Below, one piece after another: positions 18,452-27,953 of a stretch of DNA of 64,000 nt. The number at the start of each line of letters is the position of its first letter. Position 1 is the first letter of the stretch. Made by a program: the position numbers and the translations under genes. The stretch is from Rickettsia typhi (GTDB taxonomy: Bacteria > Pseudomonadota > Alphaproteobacteria > Rickettsiales > Rickettsiaceae), in contig CAMBEC010000003.1 in the NCBI GenBank assembly GCA_945865485.1, forward strand, positions 124,001 to 188,000, read 5' to 3'. The notes below the pieces were generated by a model. It saw only the letters and a program-made list of their open reading frames with translations. It was not told the origin of the DNA and did not search any database.

Positions 18452-19108
18452 ATGACGAACTTTGATAAACCTAAATTTATTACTTTTGAAGGAGGAGAGG
18501 GTAGCGGAAAATCCACGCAGAGCAAAATGTTGTATGAATTTCTTTTGTCTAAAAGAATTAAAGCTATTCATACAAGAGAAGTTGGAGGTACAATAGAGGC
18601 AGAAAAAATACGGCATTTATTGGTTTATTCTGAGCTTTTGCCAATGTCTGAATTGCTATTAGTTATGGCAGCTCGTTATGAGCACCTAAGTAAAGTTATT
18701 ATACCATCTATGCTAGATGGGTTTTGGGTTATATGCGACAGGTTCATAGATTCCACGGCGTGTTACCAATCAGGAGAATCTGGGTTAACAATAGAAGATA
18801 TTTTTGAGTTGCATGACCACTTAATGAACGTGAGTTATGAAGACGAAGCCAAAAATACCTGGTCTAAAGCTATTATGCCAGATCTTACATTCTTTATGGA
18901 TATCCCGCCAGAAATTGGTTTAGAAAGGGTTGCTACGAGAGGTGATGCAAACAAGTTTGAAGCTAAAAACATGGCATTTCATCGTAATATTTACGGAAGA
19001 TTCAAGTCCATTGCCGCGATGCATACTGATAGAATTGTTTCAATCAATTGTGTGAACAAAACGGTTGATGAGATACATAAAGTAGTGATTGATAAAATTT
19101 TTTATTAG
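18452..19108 (+). CDS. tmk: Thymidylate kinase
   Basis: Phosphorylates dTMP to dTDP. The P-loop is G-G-E-G-S-G-K-S at residues 14-21, the D-R-F (C-D-R-F-I-D-S-T) motif binds the nucleotide, and the P-D-L-T-F-F-M-D segment precedes the lid. The lid region reads R-V-A-T-R-G-D-A-N-K-F-E. Length of 218 aa is usual. One oddity is the sequence around residue 33 (T-R-E-V-G-G-T-I-E-A-E), where most enzymes have TREPGGT; the proline is valine here. Confidence 0.93.
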   Translation: MTNFDKPKFITFEGGEGSGKSTQSKMLYEFLLSKRIKAIHTREVGGTIEAEKIRHLLVYSELLPMSELLLVMAARYEHLSKVIIPSMLDGFWVICDRFIDSTACYQSGESGLTIEDIFELHDHLMNVSYEDEAKNTWSKAIMPDLTFFMDIPPEIGLERVATRGDANKFEAKNMAFHRNIYGRFKSIAAMHTDRIVSINCVNKTVDEIHKVVIDKIFY

Positions 19109-19137
19109 GTAGTTATTGATTCGAGGTTAAAATTAAT

Positions 19138-20124
19138 ATGACTAGAAAATTATCTTGGTTAATAGAGTCTTTGCATGTTAATGAAGAAGGGGTTGTTTAT
19201 GATAGGGATGATTTGCCGGTAGAGTTATATAATAAAACTAGCGGCGGTTATGGTTGGATTCATTTAGACGGCACCTCATCAGACGCAAAATCGTGGCTAA
19301 AAAACGGCTCTGGTATCGATGAAATATGGGTTGACGCACTACTTGCAACTGAAACACGTCCAAGGCTAGTAAAAATAGATGATAATACTATATTCATAAA
19401 TTTAAGAGGCATCAATTCTTTTAACAAGGAAGAGCCAGAGGATATGATTTCTATCCGTCTATACGTTACTAAACAACAAATAATTAGTGTAAAGCTCAGA
19501 AACTTAAAGGCGGTTACTAAATTAAAGATGGATTTTGAGAGTTCAAGAGCTCCTAAGACTACATTTGAATTTTTACTTACTTTAATCGAACATATAAACG
19601 AAGAAATTGAGTCTACTATCGCTGATATATATGAGGCTATAGACGATCTAGAAGAGATGGTTTTAATAGAACATGATAAGGATTTTAGACAAAATGTTAT
19701 TGACGTTAGAAGACAGGTGATTATTTTTAGACGATATTTCTTTCCCAATTTAGACACGCTGCAACAATTAGCAGCTATAGAGGGTTTTTTGGGTTCAGGT
19801 GCTGATAATGCAAGTAATTTATCTGAAAGCTGCCATAAGATGACCAGGTTTATCGAAGAGATAGTATCTATTAGAGAAAGAGCGCAAGTTATTCATGAAG
19901 AGTTAAACAACCACCTAACTGAGAGATTAAGTGCAAGTACGAATAAATTATCGGCTATAGCCTCAATTTTTCTTCCTATGAGCTTTGTCACCGGCTTATT
20001 TGGTGTGAATTTAGCAGGGATACCTGGAGCTGCTAGCGATAAATCATTTCCAATCTTTGCTGGTATTATCTGTGCAATTTTGATTATTCAATTTGTAATA
20101 TTAAAGTGGAAAAAATGGTTCTAA
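19138..20124 (+). CDS. zntB: CorA/ZntB-family divalent cation transporter
   Basis: Membrane channel of the CorA superfamily, 328 aa. It has a large cytoplasmic N-terminal domain with a long acidic helix (E-S-T-I-A-D-I-Y-E-A-I-D-D-L-E-E-M) and two C-terminal membrane helices. The signature loop after the first helix reads G-V-N rather than the Mg2+-selective G-M-N and is followed by L-A-G-I-P-G, the pattern of ZntB-type zinc or cadmium carriers. The protein ends in a basic K-W-K-K-W-F tail. Its last codons overlap the start of the S9 peptidase gene. Confidence 0.85.
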   Translation: MTRKLSWLIESLHVNEEGVVYDRDDLPVELYNKTSGGYGWIHLDGTSSDAKSWLKNGSGIDEIWVDALLATETRPRLVKIDDNTIFINLRGINSFNKEEPEDMISIRLYVTKQQIISVKLRNLKAVTKLKMDFESSRAPKTTFEFLLTLIEHINEEIESTIADIYEAIDDLEEMVLIEHDKDFRQNVIDVRRQVIIFRRYFFPNLDTLQQLAAIEGFLGSGADNASNLSESCHKMTRFIEEIVSIRERAQVIHEELNNHLTERLSASTNKLSAIASIFLPMSFVTGLFGVNLAGIPGAASDKSFPIFAGIICAILIIQFVILKWKKWF

Positions 20125-22175
20125 AGCGCTTATTTACTGTTATCGTAATTTTATCCTTAGTAATTTATCTTATTTTACTATACAACAAAGATCGTTCAGG
20201 AACTTCTATAAAACAAGGAGATGAGATGATAAAAGAAGATGATTTAATTTCTAGGGATGTATTATTTGGCAATCCAGATCGAATTGCTACTAGAATTAGT
20301 AAAGATGGAAAGCTTATCAGCTATATAGCTCCAAAAGATGGAGTGTTAAATATTTGGGTTGCACCAATTGATAAACTACAAGAAGCCAAAGTTATCACTA
20401 GCGAGACGCAAAGGGGAATTAGAAGTTATTTTTGGGCTAATGATAATAGCCATATAATTTATGCTCAAGACAAAAAGGGTGATGAAAATTGGCGCTTATA
20501 CTCTGTTAATGTGACCACTAATGAACAAAAAGATTTAACGCCTAGTGATGGGGTGCGAGCATCAGTTTTAAAGCTAAGTGATAAATATTCAAATGAGATA
20601 TTAATTCTGATAAACAACAGAGTGCCAGAGTATTTCGATATCTATAAAGTAAACATAGACACTGGTAAACGCGATCTAGTATATGAAAATACTGGTCAAT
20701 ATGCATCTTTTATTGCCGATGATGATTTTAAAATACGTGCCGGTTATAAAATGCTTCCAAGTGGCGAAGGGGAAATTTATCTTTTTGAAAATGGCAATAT
20801 TGAAAAAGCTGAATTATTTCAGAAAATTTTAATTGAGGACATGTTAACTACCAACCCACTTCATATTTCAAGTGATGGGATGAAATTATTTATGACCGAT
20901 AGTGTTGGAAGAAATACTGCAGCTTTGATGGAGGTAGATCTTGCCACTAATGCAAGAAAAGTAATATATGAAAATGAAAAAGCAGATATTGATGACTACT
21001 TAGTTGATACTAAGTCTAAGATGATCCAAGGCGTTGCAACTAACTATTTACGCAAAGAGTGGACAATTATTGATTCTAAAATCGCAGCTGACTTGGAGTA
21101 TCTTAAGACAATTGAAGATGGTGATCTTGAGATTTTATCTAGAACATATGAAGATGATAAATGGATAGTGGTATTCTCTAAGAGTGATAGTCCGTTTAGG
21201 TATCACCTCTATGATAGAACAAAGCATGAAGCTCAATTTCTGTTTGTATCAAATACAAATCAAGAAGGGCTACCATTTTCAAAAATGTATCCACAGAACA
21301 TAAAATCCAGAGATAATTTAGACTTGGTGAGTTACCTTACAATACCAAGGTGGCTTGACGATGGTAAAGGTATTCCAATAAAGACAATACCACTGGTTTT
21401 ATATGTTCATGGTGGACCAAATGCACGAGATAGTTGGGGTTTTAGCCCAGTAGTACAGTGGCTTGCGAATAGAGGCTATGCAGTGCTAAATATAAATTAT
21501 CGTGGATCAACTGGTTTTGGTAAGAATTTTACAAATGCCGGAGATGGAGAGTGGGCTAGAAAGATGCAAGACGATCTTGCTGACGGAGTGCAATGGGCGG
21601 TCAATAACAAAATAACTGAGAAAGATAAAATAGTCATAATGGGCGGAAGTTATGGCGGTTATGCTGCCCTTGTTGGCATGACAATGACCCCAGATATGTA
21701 TGTTGCGGGAATTGACATAGTTGGCCCATCTAATCTTGAAACTTTACTAAAGTCTATACCTCCTTACTGGAAACCTCAAATAGCTCATTTAATTAAGATT
21801 GTTGGAGCTTCACCAGATACAGAAGAGGGTAGAGATTTTTTGAAAGAAAGGTCTCCTTTAAGCTTTGCTAAAAACATAAAAAAACCTCTACTTATTGTAC
21901 AAGGAGCGAACGACCCACGAGTGAAGCAAGATGAGTCTGACCAGATAGTCGAGGCAATGAAAAAGCTTTCAATACCAGTAGTTTATCTGCTATATCCTGA
22001 TGAAGGTCATGGTTTGGCGCGGCCGGAAAACAGGCTTTCAATGTACGCTAATGCCGAGGTGTTTTTGGCTAATTTTGCTGGAGGAAGATTTATTCCGCAT
22101 AACAATAATTTCCCTGGTTCTTCTGTAGTAGTAAAGGAAGGTAGCGATATAACCTGGACAAGAGAGAAGAAATAA
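20115..22175 (+). CDS. S9-family prolyl oligopeptidase-type serine peptidase, membrane anchored
   Basis: Peptidase with an N-terminal membrane segment (residues 5-23), a seven-bladed propeller region and a C-terminal alpha/beta hydrolase domain. The catalytic triad is visible: Ser512 in G-G-S-Y-G-G, Asp600 in G-A-N-D-P-R-V and His632 in D-E-G-H-G. The G-x-S-Y-G-G-Y form groups it with dipeptidyl-peptidase IV/acylaminoacyl-peptidase-like S9C enzymes. I took the ATG at 20115; a GTG at 20106 in frame is also possible, and either overlaps the zntB stop. The uncleaved-looking anchor puts the catalytic domain in the periplasm, where it could degrade peptides taken up from the host. Confidence 0.88.
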   Translation: MVLKRLFTVIVILSLVIYLILLYNKDRSGTSIKQGDEMIKEDDLISRDVLFGNPDRIATRISKDGKLISYIAPKDGVLNIWVAPIDKLQEAKVITSETQRGIRSYFWANDNSHIIYAQDKKGDENWRLYSVNVTTNEQKDLTPSDGVRASVLKLSDKYSNEILILINNRVPEYFDIYKVNIDTGKRDLVYENTGQYASFIADDDFKIRAGYKMLPSGEGEIYLFENGNIEKAELFQKILIEDMLTTNPLHISSDGMKLFMTDSVGRNTAALMEVDLATNARKVIYENEKADIDDYLVDTKSKMIQGVATNYLRKEWTIIDSKIAADLEYLKTIEDGDLEILSRTYEDDKWIVVFSKSDSPFRYHLYDRTKHEAQFLFVSNTNQEGLPFSKMYPQNIKSRDNLDLVSYLTIPRWLDDGKGIPIKTIPLVLYVHGGPNARDSWGFSPVVQWLANRGYAVLNINYRGSTGFGKNFTNAGDGEWARKMQDDLADGVQWAVNNKITEKDKIVIMGGSYGGYAALVGMTMTPDMYVAGIDIVGPSNLETLLKSIPPYWKPQIAHLIKIVGASPDTEEGRDFLKERSPLSFAKNIKKPLLIVQGANDPRVKQDESDQIVEAMKKLSIPVVYLLYPDEGHGLARPENRLSMYANAEVFLANFAGGRFIPHNNNFPGSSVVVKEGSDITWTREKK

Positions 22176-22250
22176 ATATAACGCCTAATTATGGATAACA
22201 AACATTTAGATGGAATTAACGCTATAGTTCATATGAATATACATACGTCT

Positions 22251-22303
22251 TTCCTCGCTTGGTCTAGGATTTTCTTCCGCCACTTGAGATCCTCAAGATG
22301 ACG
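22251..22303. repeat. Intergenic palindromic element 5
   Basis: The spacer between the S9 peptidase and the ankyrin gene contains CTTGAG (22283-22288) and CTCAAG (22292-22297), a perfect small inverted repeat, followed by ATGAC. Together with the upstream TCCTCGCTTGGTCTAGGATT it resembles half of the long spacer repeats seen elsewhere. Confidence 0.5.
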
Positions 22304-22351
22304 TAGCTTCTTAACGCCGCCATGATAAGTGATAGAGCTTGTTTCCAACGC

Positions 22352-23968
22352 TTACATGGTACCCAGATCTTCATTTAAAGAAATAGCCCCTAAGCATTGA
22401 TATAATGCGTTATCATTACAATGTTCAGGGCTATAGTTAAATACTAAATCTTTTATTGTGTTCTTTATTTTAGTGTGATCAAGACAGTTTATAGCCGGTC
22501 CATCAATACTATTTGCTTTAGCTTGTTCAATAAAGCTATCATAGAATAAACTATTAGCCAGCTGTACTTCTAGAGAGCCAGCGTACTCAGAATGTTCTCC
22601 TTTTATTTGACAAGTAATTTCATTGCAGAATTTTTTAATGATTTCATTTGTCTTGATATTTTCTAGATTTAGTTTATTTAACTCTTCTATTGTGCGATTT
22701 GCAAGCATATTAGCGTTAATTGTAAACATAGGTTGCTTAGAATCTACATTAATATTCTCAATTAATTTATAAAGATTCACAAGTTTTCCTATAGGACAAC
22801 TATCTTTTAGACTTAACACTTGGATTAGGCTATCTATATTAAACTTTTTTGTAAAATCATTTTGCTCGTGTAATTCAAGGAATACGTGGGCCAGTTCTTG
22901 CCTAAAATTCCATTGATTACCAGCTTCTGAATCCAACTTTAATTCAGATTTGGTGCTATTAATATGATCCCGCACCTTTTTCATGATTCCATCTATATTT
23001 GCTGGATTTTCAGCAGTTTCCTTTAGAAGTTTTTGTAAGCGTCCCCCTTCTAGGGTTATGTACATTTCAATAGCATTAAATATGCTATAATATGCGTCTT
23101 CTTTTAATACTCCATATTTACTTTCTATTTTATTTTTCAACTTTGATTGTATGGTTTGAATAGCCGGCGCATTCTTAATATTATGCATATCACTAATATC
23201 TAATTTGTGATTTTGGCTAAATATAAATGGATTATTTGGTTCTTCAGAACCAATATGCCTCAAAAAATTTATCATTTCCAGGCTTTGTGATGTATCTTGC
23301 CCTTTTGCAAATTTTAGAGTATAAAAATCTATTAATTTCTGACCATTATTATTAGTCAAATTAACTTTTACCTTTTGCAATTCATTAGGATGAGTAGTTA
23401 ATACTTCCTTCAATTTGTTTACGTTAAAGCCTTCTGCCATCCACATAAATAAGGTATTATTTTCTAGATCAATTGGTTTGTTAAATTTTTCAATATCTAA
23501 TTTACTAAGATCCAAGCGGTCTATAATATAACTCTTCTCAAAGAGTGCTCCTTTGGAAATTAAAAACTTTATTGTATCAATATTATTGGCTTCAAACGCA
23601 CCAAATAAAGGTCTTTTTGTATAATCTGAATTACCATTTATTTGAGAGCCTTTTGCTAAAAGAAACTTTACCGTAGAGGTTCTTGCATATTTTGCGGCCA
23701 TGTACATAGGAGCAGGGTAGCCATCTCCACCGTTATTCGGATTAGCGCCCGCCTCTAAAAGTGAAGAAATTACAAAGTTAGAATGGTTTAAACGTATTGC
23801 CATTGTTAATGCTGTTGCCCCAGACTCTTCGTGAACACTATTTACATTCGCTCCATTATTAATACAATATTCTATTAGGTCGTCTTTATCTTCTGACTTA
23901 AAAGTGCCATCTAAGAATTTCAGTAAATTATTTGTATGATATAATTGATCTTTGCTCATAATATACAT
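22352..23968 (-). CDS. Ankyrin-repeat protein, 538 aa, probable effector
   Basis: Residues about 25-150 contain roughly four ankyrin repeats, recognisable by T-A-L-T-M-A-I-R, L-L-E-A-G-A-N-P-N, P-M-Y-M-A-A-K-Y-A and V-K-F-L-L-A-K-G-S-Q-I-N. The remaining 390 residues are helical, charged and not recognised; they carry four cysteines in the last 110 residues (S-C-P-I-G, T-C-Q-I-K, N-C-L-D-H, H-C-N-D-N). No signal peptide or membrane segment is present, as expected for a type IV secretion substrate, but I see no decisive secretion signal. The start may be the ATG at 23959 (M-S-K-D-Q) rather than 23968. In the first frame the protein stands alone between two repeat-bearing spacers. Host-directed function is inference. 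Confidence 0.8.
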   Translation of the reverse strand: MYIMSKDQLYHTNNLLKFLDGTFKSEDKDDLIEYCINNGANVNSVHEESGATALTMAIRLNHSNFVISSLLEAGANPNNGGDGYPAPMYMAAKYARTSTVKFLLAKGSQINGNSDYTKRPLFGAFEANNIDTIKFLISKGALFEKSYIIDRLDLSKLDIEKFNKPIDLENNTLFMWMAEGFNVNKLKEVLTTHPNELQKVKVNLTNNNGQKLIDFYTLKFAKGQDTSQSLEMINFLRHIGSEEPNNPFIFSQNHKLDISDMHNIKNAPAIQTIQSKLKNKIESKYGVLKEDAYYSIFNAIEMYITLEGGRLQKLLKETAENPANIDGIMKKVRDHINSTKSELKLDSEAGNQWNFRQELAHVFLELHEQNDFTKKFNIDSLIQVLSLKDSCPIGKLVNLYKLIENINVDSKQPMFTINANMLANRTIEELNKLNLENIKTNEIIKKFCNEITCQIKGEHSEYAGSLEVQLANSLFYDSFIEQAKANSIDGPAINCLDHTKIKNTIKDLVFNYSPEHCNDNALYQCLGAISLNEDLGTM

Positions 23969-24467
23969 CTTACTATTAATTAATATTTAAGAGGTATATT
24001 AACATAAATCTTAATGCAAATCAATTGTTTTGTAAATATAAAAGCGAGGACTTACCTATATATTTTAAAACCATTTTTTGTTTAATTTCATGGTTGTTGG
24101 CTACTACGTTCTTGTAATATAAATGTATAACCTGAACTATGTATAAGGAATAGAGTCGTATGGTTTTATACTGAGACTTGCTGTACGCACGGTCATCCTG
24201 AATTTACTTCAGGACCTCATGAGATAGGAGAAAATACTTGGCCGAAGATATATGCGAAGCTCACTTAGTTCAGCATGACGGTAGATAATAAGATACCGGA
24301 TCAAGCCCGGTATGACTGTGTTTCTTGCCGGACATAAATAAATCTAATATTTATCGTACCCTTAAATTTAAAGAACTAAAAAGAACCGATTTTTTGCAGC
24401 TATTTGAGATATTATTAATATGAATTTGTCAGAAAAACAGTTAAGTTATCCAACTTACTAAATGATA
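23969..24467. other. 499-base spacer: AT-rich promoter side plus palindromic repeat
   Basis: Upstream region of the ankyrin gene (minus strand) and downstream side of rimM. The part from 23969 to about 24180 is AT-rich and holds no gene or RNA I can recognise. The part 24192-24316 is a composite palindromic repeat. The final 100 bases before the rimM stop contain no clear feature. Confidence 0.5.
24192..24316. repeat. Composite intergenic palindromic element 6
   Basis: The largest repeat in the window. It begins with GTCATCCTGAA and TTCAGGACC as a hairpin and continues to AGTTCAGCATGACGG. It ends with ATACCGG (24294-24300) and CCGGTATGAC (24307-24316), the short form. It therefore looks like a long element and a short element side by side. 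Confidence 0.7.
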
Positions 24468-24962
24468 TCATTGTGGCGCTCTCGATAAAACTATGTAATC
24501 TTTGCCAATTTCTGGAAAAAATTCTTTTGTGAACGGAAACATTTCTTCTAGATCATTGTTAAACCTTATTTCTATGATATCACCAGCACCGAAATTGGCG
24601 ACATCGATAATTATACCAATTTTTTCACCATTTTCGTTGACGACAGAAAGTTTTTTTAGATCACTGATATAATACTCATCTTGTTGAGTTACAGGAAGGT
24701 GGTCGCGTAGACAAAATAATTTCGTTCCAGATAATGCTTCAGCTGCGTTTCGATCATTGCTTCCGATAAATCTACATACTAACGTTCCGTTAGAATTTAC
24801 TCTTACCTTTTTTAATTTAATTGGCACATGAGTTTTGTCCAAAATATTAATAGATAAGATATTTTCTTTTGGGTCAGTAAACGATTTAACTAATACGTCC
24901 CCCTTTATCCCATGAGCTGCCGATATTACACCAACTAAAATTAATCCGTCCTCTTCTTTCAT
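24468..24962 (-). CDS. rimM: Ribosome maturation factor RimM
   Basis: 16S rRNA processing factor that binds S19 during 30S assembly. The N-terminal domain has the family opening V-G-V-I-S-A-A-H-G-I-K-G-D-V-L-V-K-S-F-T, and the PRC-barrel domain has Y-Y-I-S-D-L-K and F-P-F-T-K-E-F-F-P-E-I. Length 164 aa is typical. Unlike in most bacteria it is not next to rpsP, trmD or rplS here. The start faces the AsmA-like gene with a 77-base divergent spacer. Confidence 0.93.
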   Translation of the reverse strand: MKEEDGLILVGVISAAHGIKGDVLVKSFTDPKENILSINILDKTHVPIKLKKVRVNSNGTLVCRFIGSNDRNAAEALSGTKLFCLRDHLPVTQQDEYYISDLKKLSVVNENGEKIGIIIDVANFGAGDIIEIRFNNDLEEMFPFTKEFFPEIGKDYIVLSRAPQ

Positions 24963-25039
24963 TTTTTTTGTCGTTTGATTGATATATTTCTAAAAAACTA
25001 TTAGTGTTGTTATATCTTCATAAATTAAATTTAATAAGC

Positions 25040-27640
25040 ATGAAAAAACTACTTATAAGCCTGGTAATTATTTCCTTAATAATAACAGGGGTTGTTAGCG
25101 CATCAATAGCATTTACCGATTTCACAAGAGTATACCAAGAATTTGTGAAAAGTACTAGAATAGATGTTACCACCCTTGAAGCAAATAATTTTAGGGTTAT
25201 AAAATTTCCAGTACCTTACCTTGTTATCGATGAGGTTAAGCAAGATGGTAAAGTTGCCCTTAAAGATATAAAAATTGAGTTTTTGCTATCATCCTTATTT
25301 CGCTTTAAACCAGAAATCAGTGAATTAACTATTGGAGAGGTGGTCGTTCACCTTAATAATGATGATGTAAATTTTTTAAGTCATAGTGAGTTTATTTCAG
25401 AATTAATATTAAAAAATGCTCTTTCAGTAAAAGCAAAGGTTAACAAACTTACTTTCATCGAATCTGATAATGATATTCCTCTTATAATTGATAATTTAAA
25501 TTTCTCTAGCGGAAATAAAGGAGCAAACTTTGAAGGAGTTATTGATAACGTTGGACATATAAACGGTTCATTTGAGAACTCAGCTGATAACAAAGTAGTA
25601 TTCAAACTAGATGTACAAGATACCAGTTATGATTTTAAATTGAATGAAATTTATAAAAATGGTGTGTTTGAAGGAGGGGATGCAGAATTAAAAACTACTA
25701 ATTTATCAAGTAAAATTGCAAAATTAGTCCCTGATTTTTCTAATATAGAAAGCTACCTTAATAGTAATGAAGAGGTAAAAATTAACTTTGGTATCAAGCC
25801 AATAAAACAAGGTTTGATAATTGATTCGCTTATTATAAGCTCAGATTCCTTGCAAGGAAAGGGTGATATAAAAATGAGCAAAGACCCTACGTTTGTCTCA
25901 GAAATAAATATTGAATTTACTAAACTAGATCTAGGTAATTGGTTGAAATCTAAAAAAGATGGAGCTGTTGTGGTAGGTACCACTAGGTTTGGAGCTAACA
26001 ACAGAATGGATTTTAGCAAAAATAATTTGAACGTAAGCTTTGTAGCCAAAGCAGTTAAAATTGACGAAAATAACTCTTTAAGTAATGTAAATTTAAAAGT
26101 AAAAGTTGAAAGTGGTAAGTTTGTTATTCAAGACTTTTCTGGTGAGGTTGATCAAGATGGTAATTTCAATTTAAGTGGAGCTATAATTCAAAATTCTTTC
26201 AGGAGTATTTTTAATGGAAAAGTTGTTTTAAATCATAAGGATTTAAATGATTTTGCAGAGTTTTTTGGTGGGAAGGATGTAAGAACAGATAAACCAATTC
26301 CATTTTCTTTATCGTCTGATATAAAATTTAGTTCAGTTGATTTGTCGCTTCAGAACTTTTTGATTAAAACACAAGAAACAGAAGTAATTGGGAGCCTTTC
26401 CTCTAAATTTATTGGAAATTCACCAAGAACCAACGCCAGCATAAAATTTACCTCAGTAAATATTGATGAAAATAGCTTTCCAGTTTTATCACGAGCAGTT
26501 GCCTATGTTAGCAACTTACTTGAAGATATGAAGGATGAGACCTATTTAAACAAGTTTATTCCTATAAGAAAGATCAGCTCTATAAGTAGCTTTGATATTA
26601 CTTTTGATCATCTTACATTGAATAAAAAATTATATGAAAATGTAAACTTCGTTTTGGATCTTTCACCAGGAAGAGTTTCTGTTGAACAATTATATATAAC
26701 AGATGGTACTGACTGGATAGATACTAATTTTACTCTAGAAGCCCAGAGCATAAGACCAAGCGTAAAGATTGACATAAATAATGGTTCTATTGCGGTTGAT
26801 TTTCTTTCCGCCCCTGCAATTCTGGCGCTCAAAAAAAAGATACTAGATAATTTTGATCTCAGTAAAATAGATATTGTCACGCGGTTTTCTCTTGCGCGTG
26901 TATATCAAGGTGATTTTGCTCTTGGTAGAGTAGTTTTCCTAGCAAGAAACGATAAGAATTTGATTGATATTTCTAAGTTTGACGCTGATTTATTTGGAGG
27001 GCGCTTGCAATCGTCGGGTAGTATTTTGCTCCAGCCATATACCCTGAATTTTGTATATGCTTTGAATTCCGCTCAGATAGAGCCAATTTCGAGGTTACTA
27101 CCTAAAGACATGATTAATTCTGGTGGAGTAATAAGTGCGAGTGGTATGTGGTCAACAAATGGTGAAAAACTTGATGAACAGCTATATAACCTTTACACAA
27201 AGTCTAATATCGTAGCCAAAGATATTACATTGAATAATTTTTCTATCGATAATTTTATTCAAGTACTCGGGGATCCAAATTATAACATTGGCTCGTTTGA
27301 TGACGATTTAAATAAAACTTTGCTTTTAGACAAAACACAGATGAGTGATTTGCAGGCTAGTGTCGAGTTATCAAAAGGTATATTTACCTTACCATCTATG
27401 GCATTTAAGACTAAGTATTCTATTGGCCAAGGGGCTGCTACATTCAATTTGTATGATTTTAACTTAGATATATCATCAATTTTTTCTTTCTACCTTGCTA
27501 AACCTAAATATGGTCGTAGCGTCACAGACTATGCTCCTGCAAAAATGAGCGTTACTGTAAAAGGTAATTTCTTTAATCCTAAAAAGGAAGCAAAAACAGA
27601 AGATTTAAAGGAAGTGCTTAAAGCTAGAAATTTGAAATGA
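25040..27640 (+). CDS. AsmA-like outer-membrane biogenesis protein
   Basis: Large AsmA/TamB-like protein of 866 aa from the ATG at 25040. The frame extends to a TTG at 25004, but the hydrophobic anchor (K-K-L-L-I-S-L-V-I-I-S-L-I-I-T-G) directly after this ATG fixes the start. The N-terminal R-V-Y-Q-E-F-V and L-S-S-L-F-R-F-K-P-E-I-S-E-L stretches and the C-terminal domain (about 560-800) rich in beta strands are characteristic of AsmA proteins. These act at the inner membrane-periplasm interface in phospholipid transport to the outer membrane. Specific partners are unknown. Confidence 0.82.
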   Translation: MKKLLISLVIISLIITGVVSASIAFTDFTRVYQEFVKSTRIDVTTLEANNFRVIKFPVPYLVIDEVKQDGKVALKDIKIEFLLSSLFRFKPEISELTIGEVVVHLNNDDVNFLSHSEFISELILKNALSVKAKVNKLTFIESDNDIPLIIDNLNFSSGNKGANFEGVIDNVGHINGSFENSADNKVVFKLDVQDTSYDFKLNEIYKNGVFEGGDAELKTTNLSSKIAKLVPDFSNIESYLNSNEEVKINFGIKPIKQGLIIDSLIISSDSLQGKGDIKMSKDPTFVSEINIEFTKLDLGNWLKSKKDGAVVVGTTRFGANNRMDFSKNNLNVSFVAKAVKIDENNSLSNVNLKVKVESGKFVIQDFSGEVDQDGNFNLSGAIIQNSFRSIFNGKVVLNHKDLNDFAEFFGGKDVRTDKPIPFSLSSDIKFSSVDLSLQNFLIKTQETEVIGSLSSKFIGNSPRTNASIKFTSVNIDENSFPVLSRAVAYVSNLLEDMKDETYLNKFIPIRKISSISSFDITFDHLTLNKKLYENVNFVLDLSPGRVSVEQLYITDGTDWIDTNFTLEAQSIRPSVKIDINNGSIAVDFLSAPAILALKKKILDNFDLSKIDIVTRFSLARVYQGDFALGRVVFLARNDKNLIDISKFDADLFGGRLQSSGSILLQPYTLNFVYALNSAQIEPISRLLPKDMINSGGVISASGMWSTNGEKLDEQLYNLYTKSNIVAKDITLNNFSIDNFIQVLGDPNYNIGSFDDDLNKTLLLDKTQMSDLQASVELSKGIFTLPSMAFKTKYSIGQGAATFNLYDFNLDISSIFSFYLAKPKYGRSVTDYAPAKMSVTVKGNFFNPKKEAKTEDLKEVLKARNLK

Positions 27641-27953
27641 TAAGTGGCGAATTGTGATACAGCATAAGGTAGTCGCCTGACTTGGTATCTTATCCCGCTA
27701 CCACTCATACCTTATCAAGCCCGATATGTGGCGCCGATTTGTTTTTTTTAATCATCATCATACATCACCATGCTGCACTTGTTTTAAGATCTCTTTACAT
27801 CTCTTTTTTGAATAACAGATGGTCAGGCCGACTATTACTGCACCAAAATTCGGAGAAGAAACGCTTGAATATCACGCTTTATAAGCTTGACATTAATCTT
27901 TGTATGTACTAAATTTCACTCCTTTGAAATTAAAACCTTTAGTTACATATATT
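27641..27953. other. 313-base spacer between the AsmA-like gene and ampG, with a palindromic repeat
   Basis: Contains palindromic element 7 (27678-27730). A plus-strand open frame of 76 codons at 27682-27912 lies across this repeat and has an amino-acid composition unlike a real gene, so I do not call it. The last 50 bases are AT-rich and lead into the ampG start. I see no RNA gene. Confidence 0.5.
27678..27730. repeat. Intergenic palindromic element 7 (degenerate)
   Basis: Includes CTTGGTATCTTATCCCG and ACTCATACCTTATCAAGCCCGATATG, mutated versions of the TTGA-CCGGTAT and GTCATACCGG...TCAAGCCCGGTATG blocks seen at 24294 and 58007. Confidence 0.5.

Noticed and set aside
27682..27912. 76-codon plus-strand frame before ampG
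   Set aside because: It runs through a degenerate palindromic repeat, has a histidine-rich unnatural composition and overlaps the start region of ampG.
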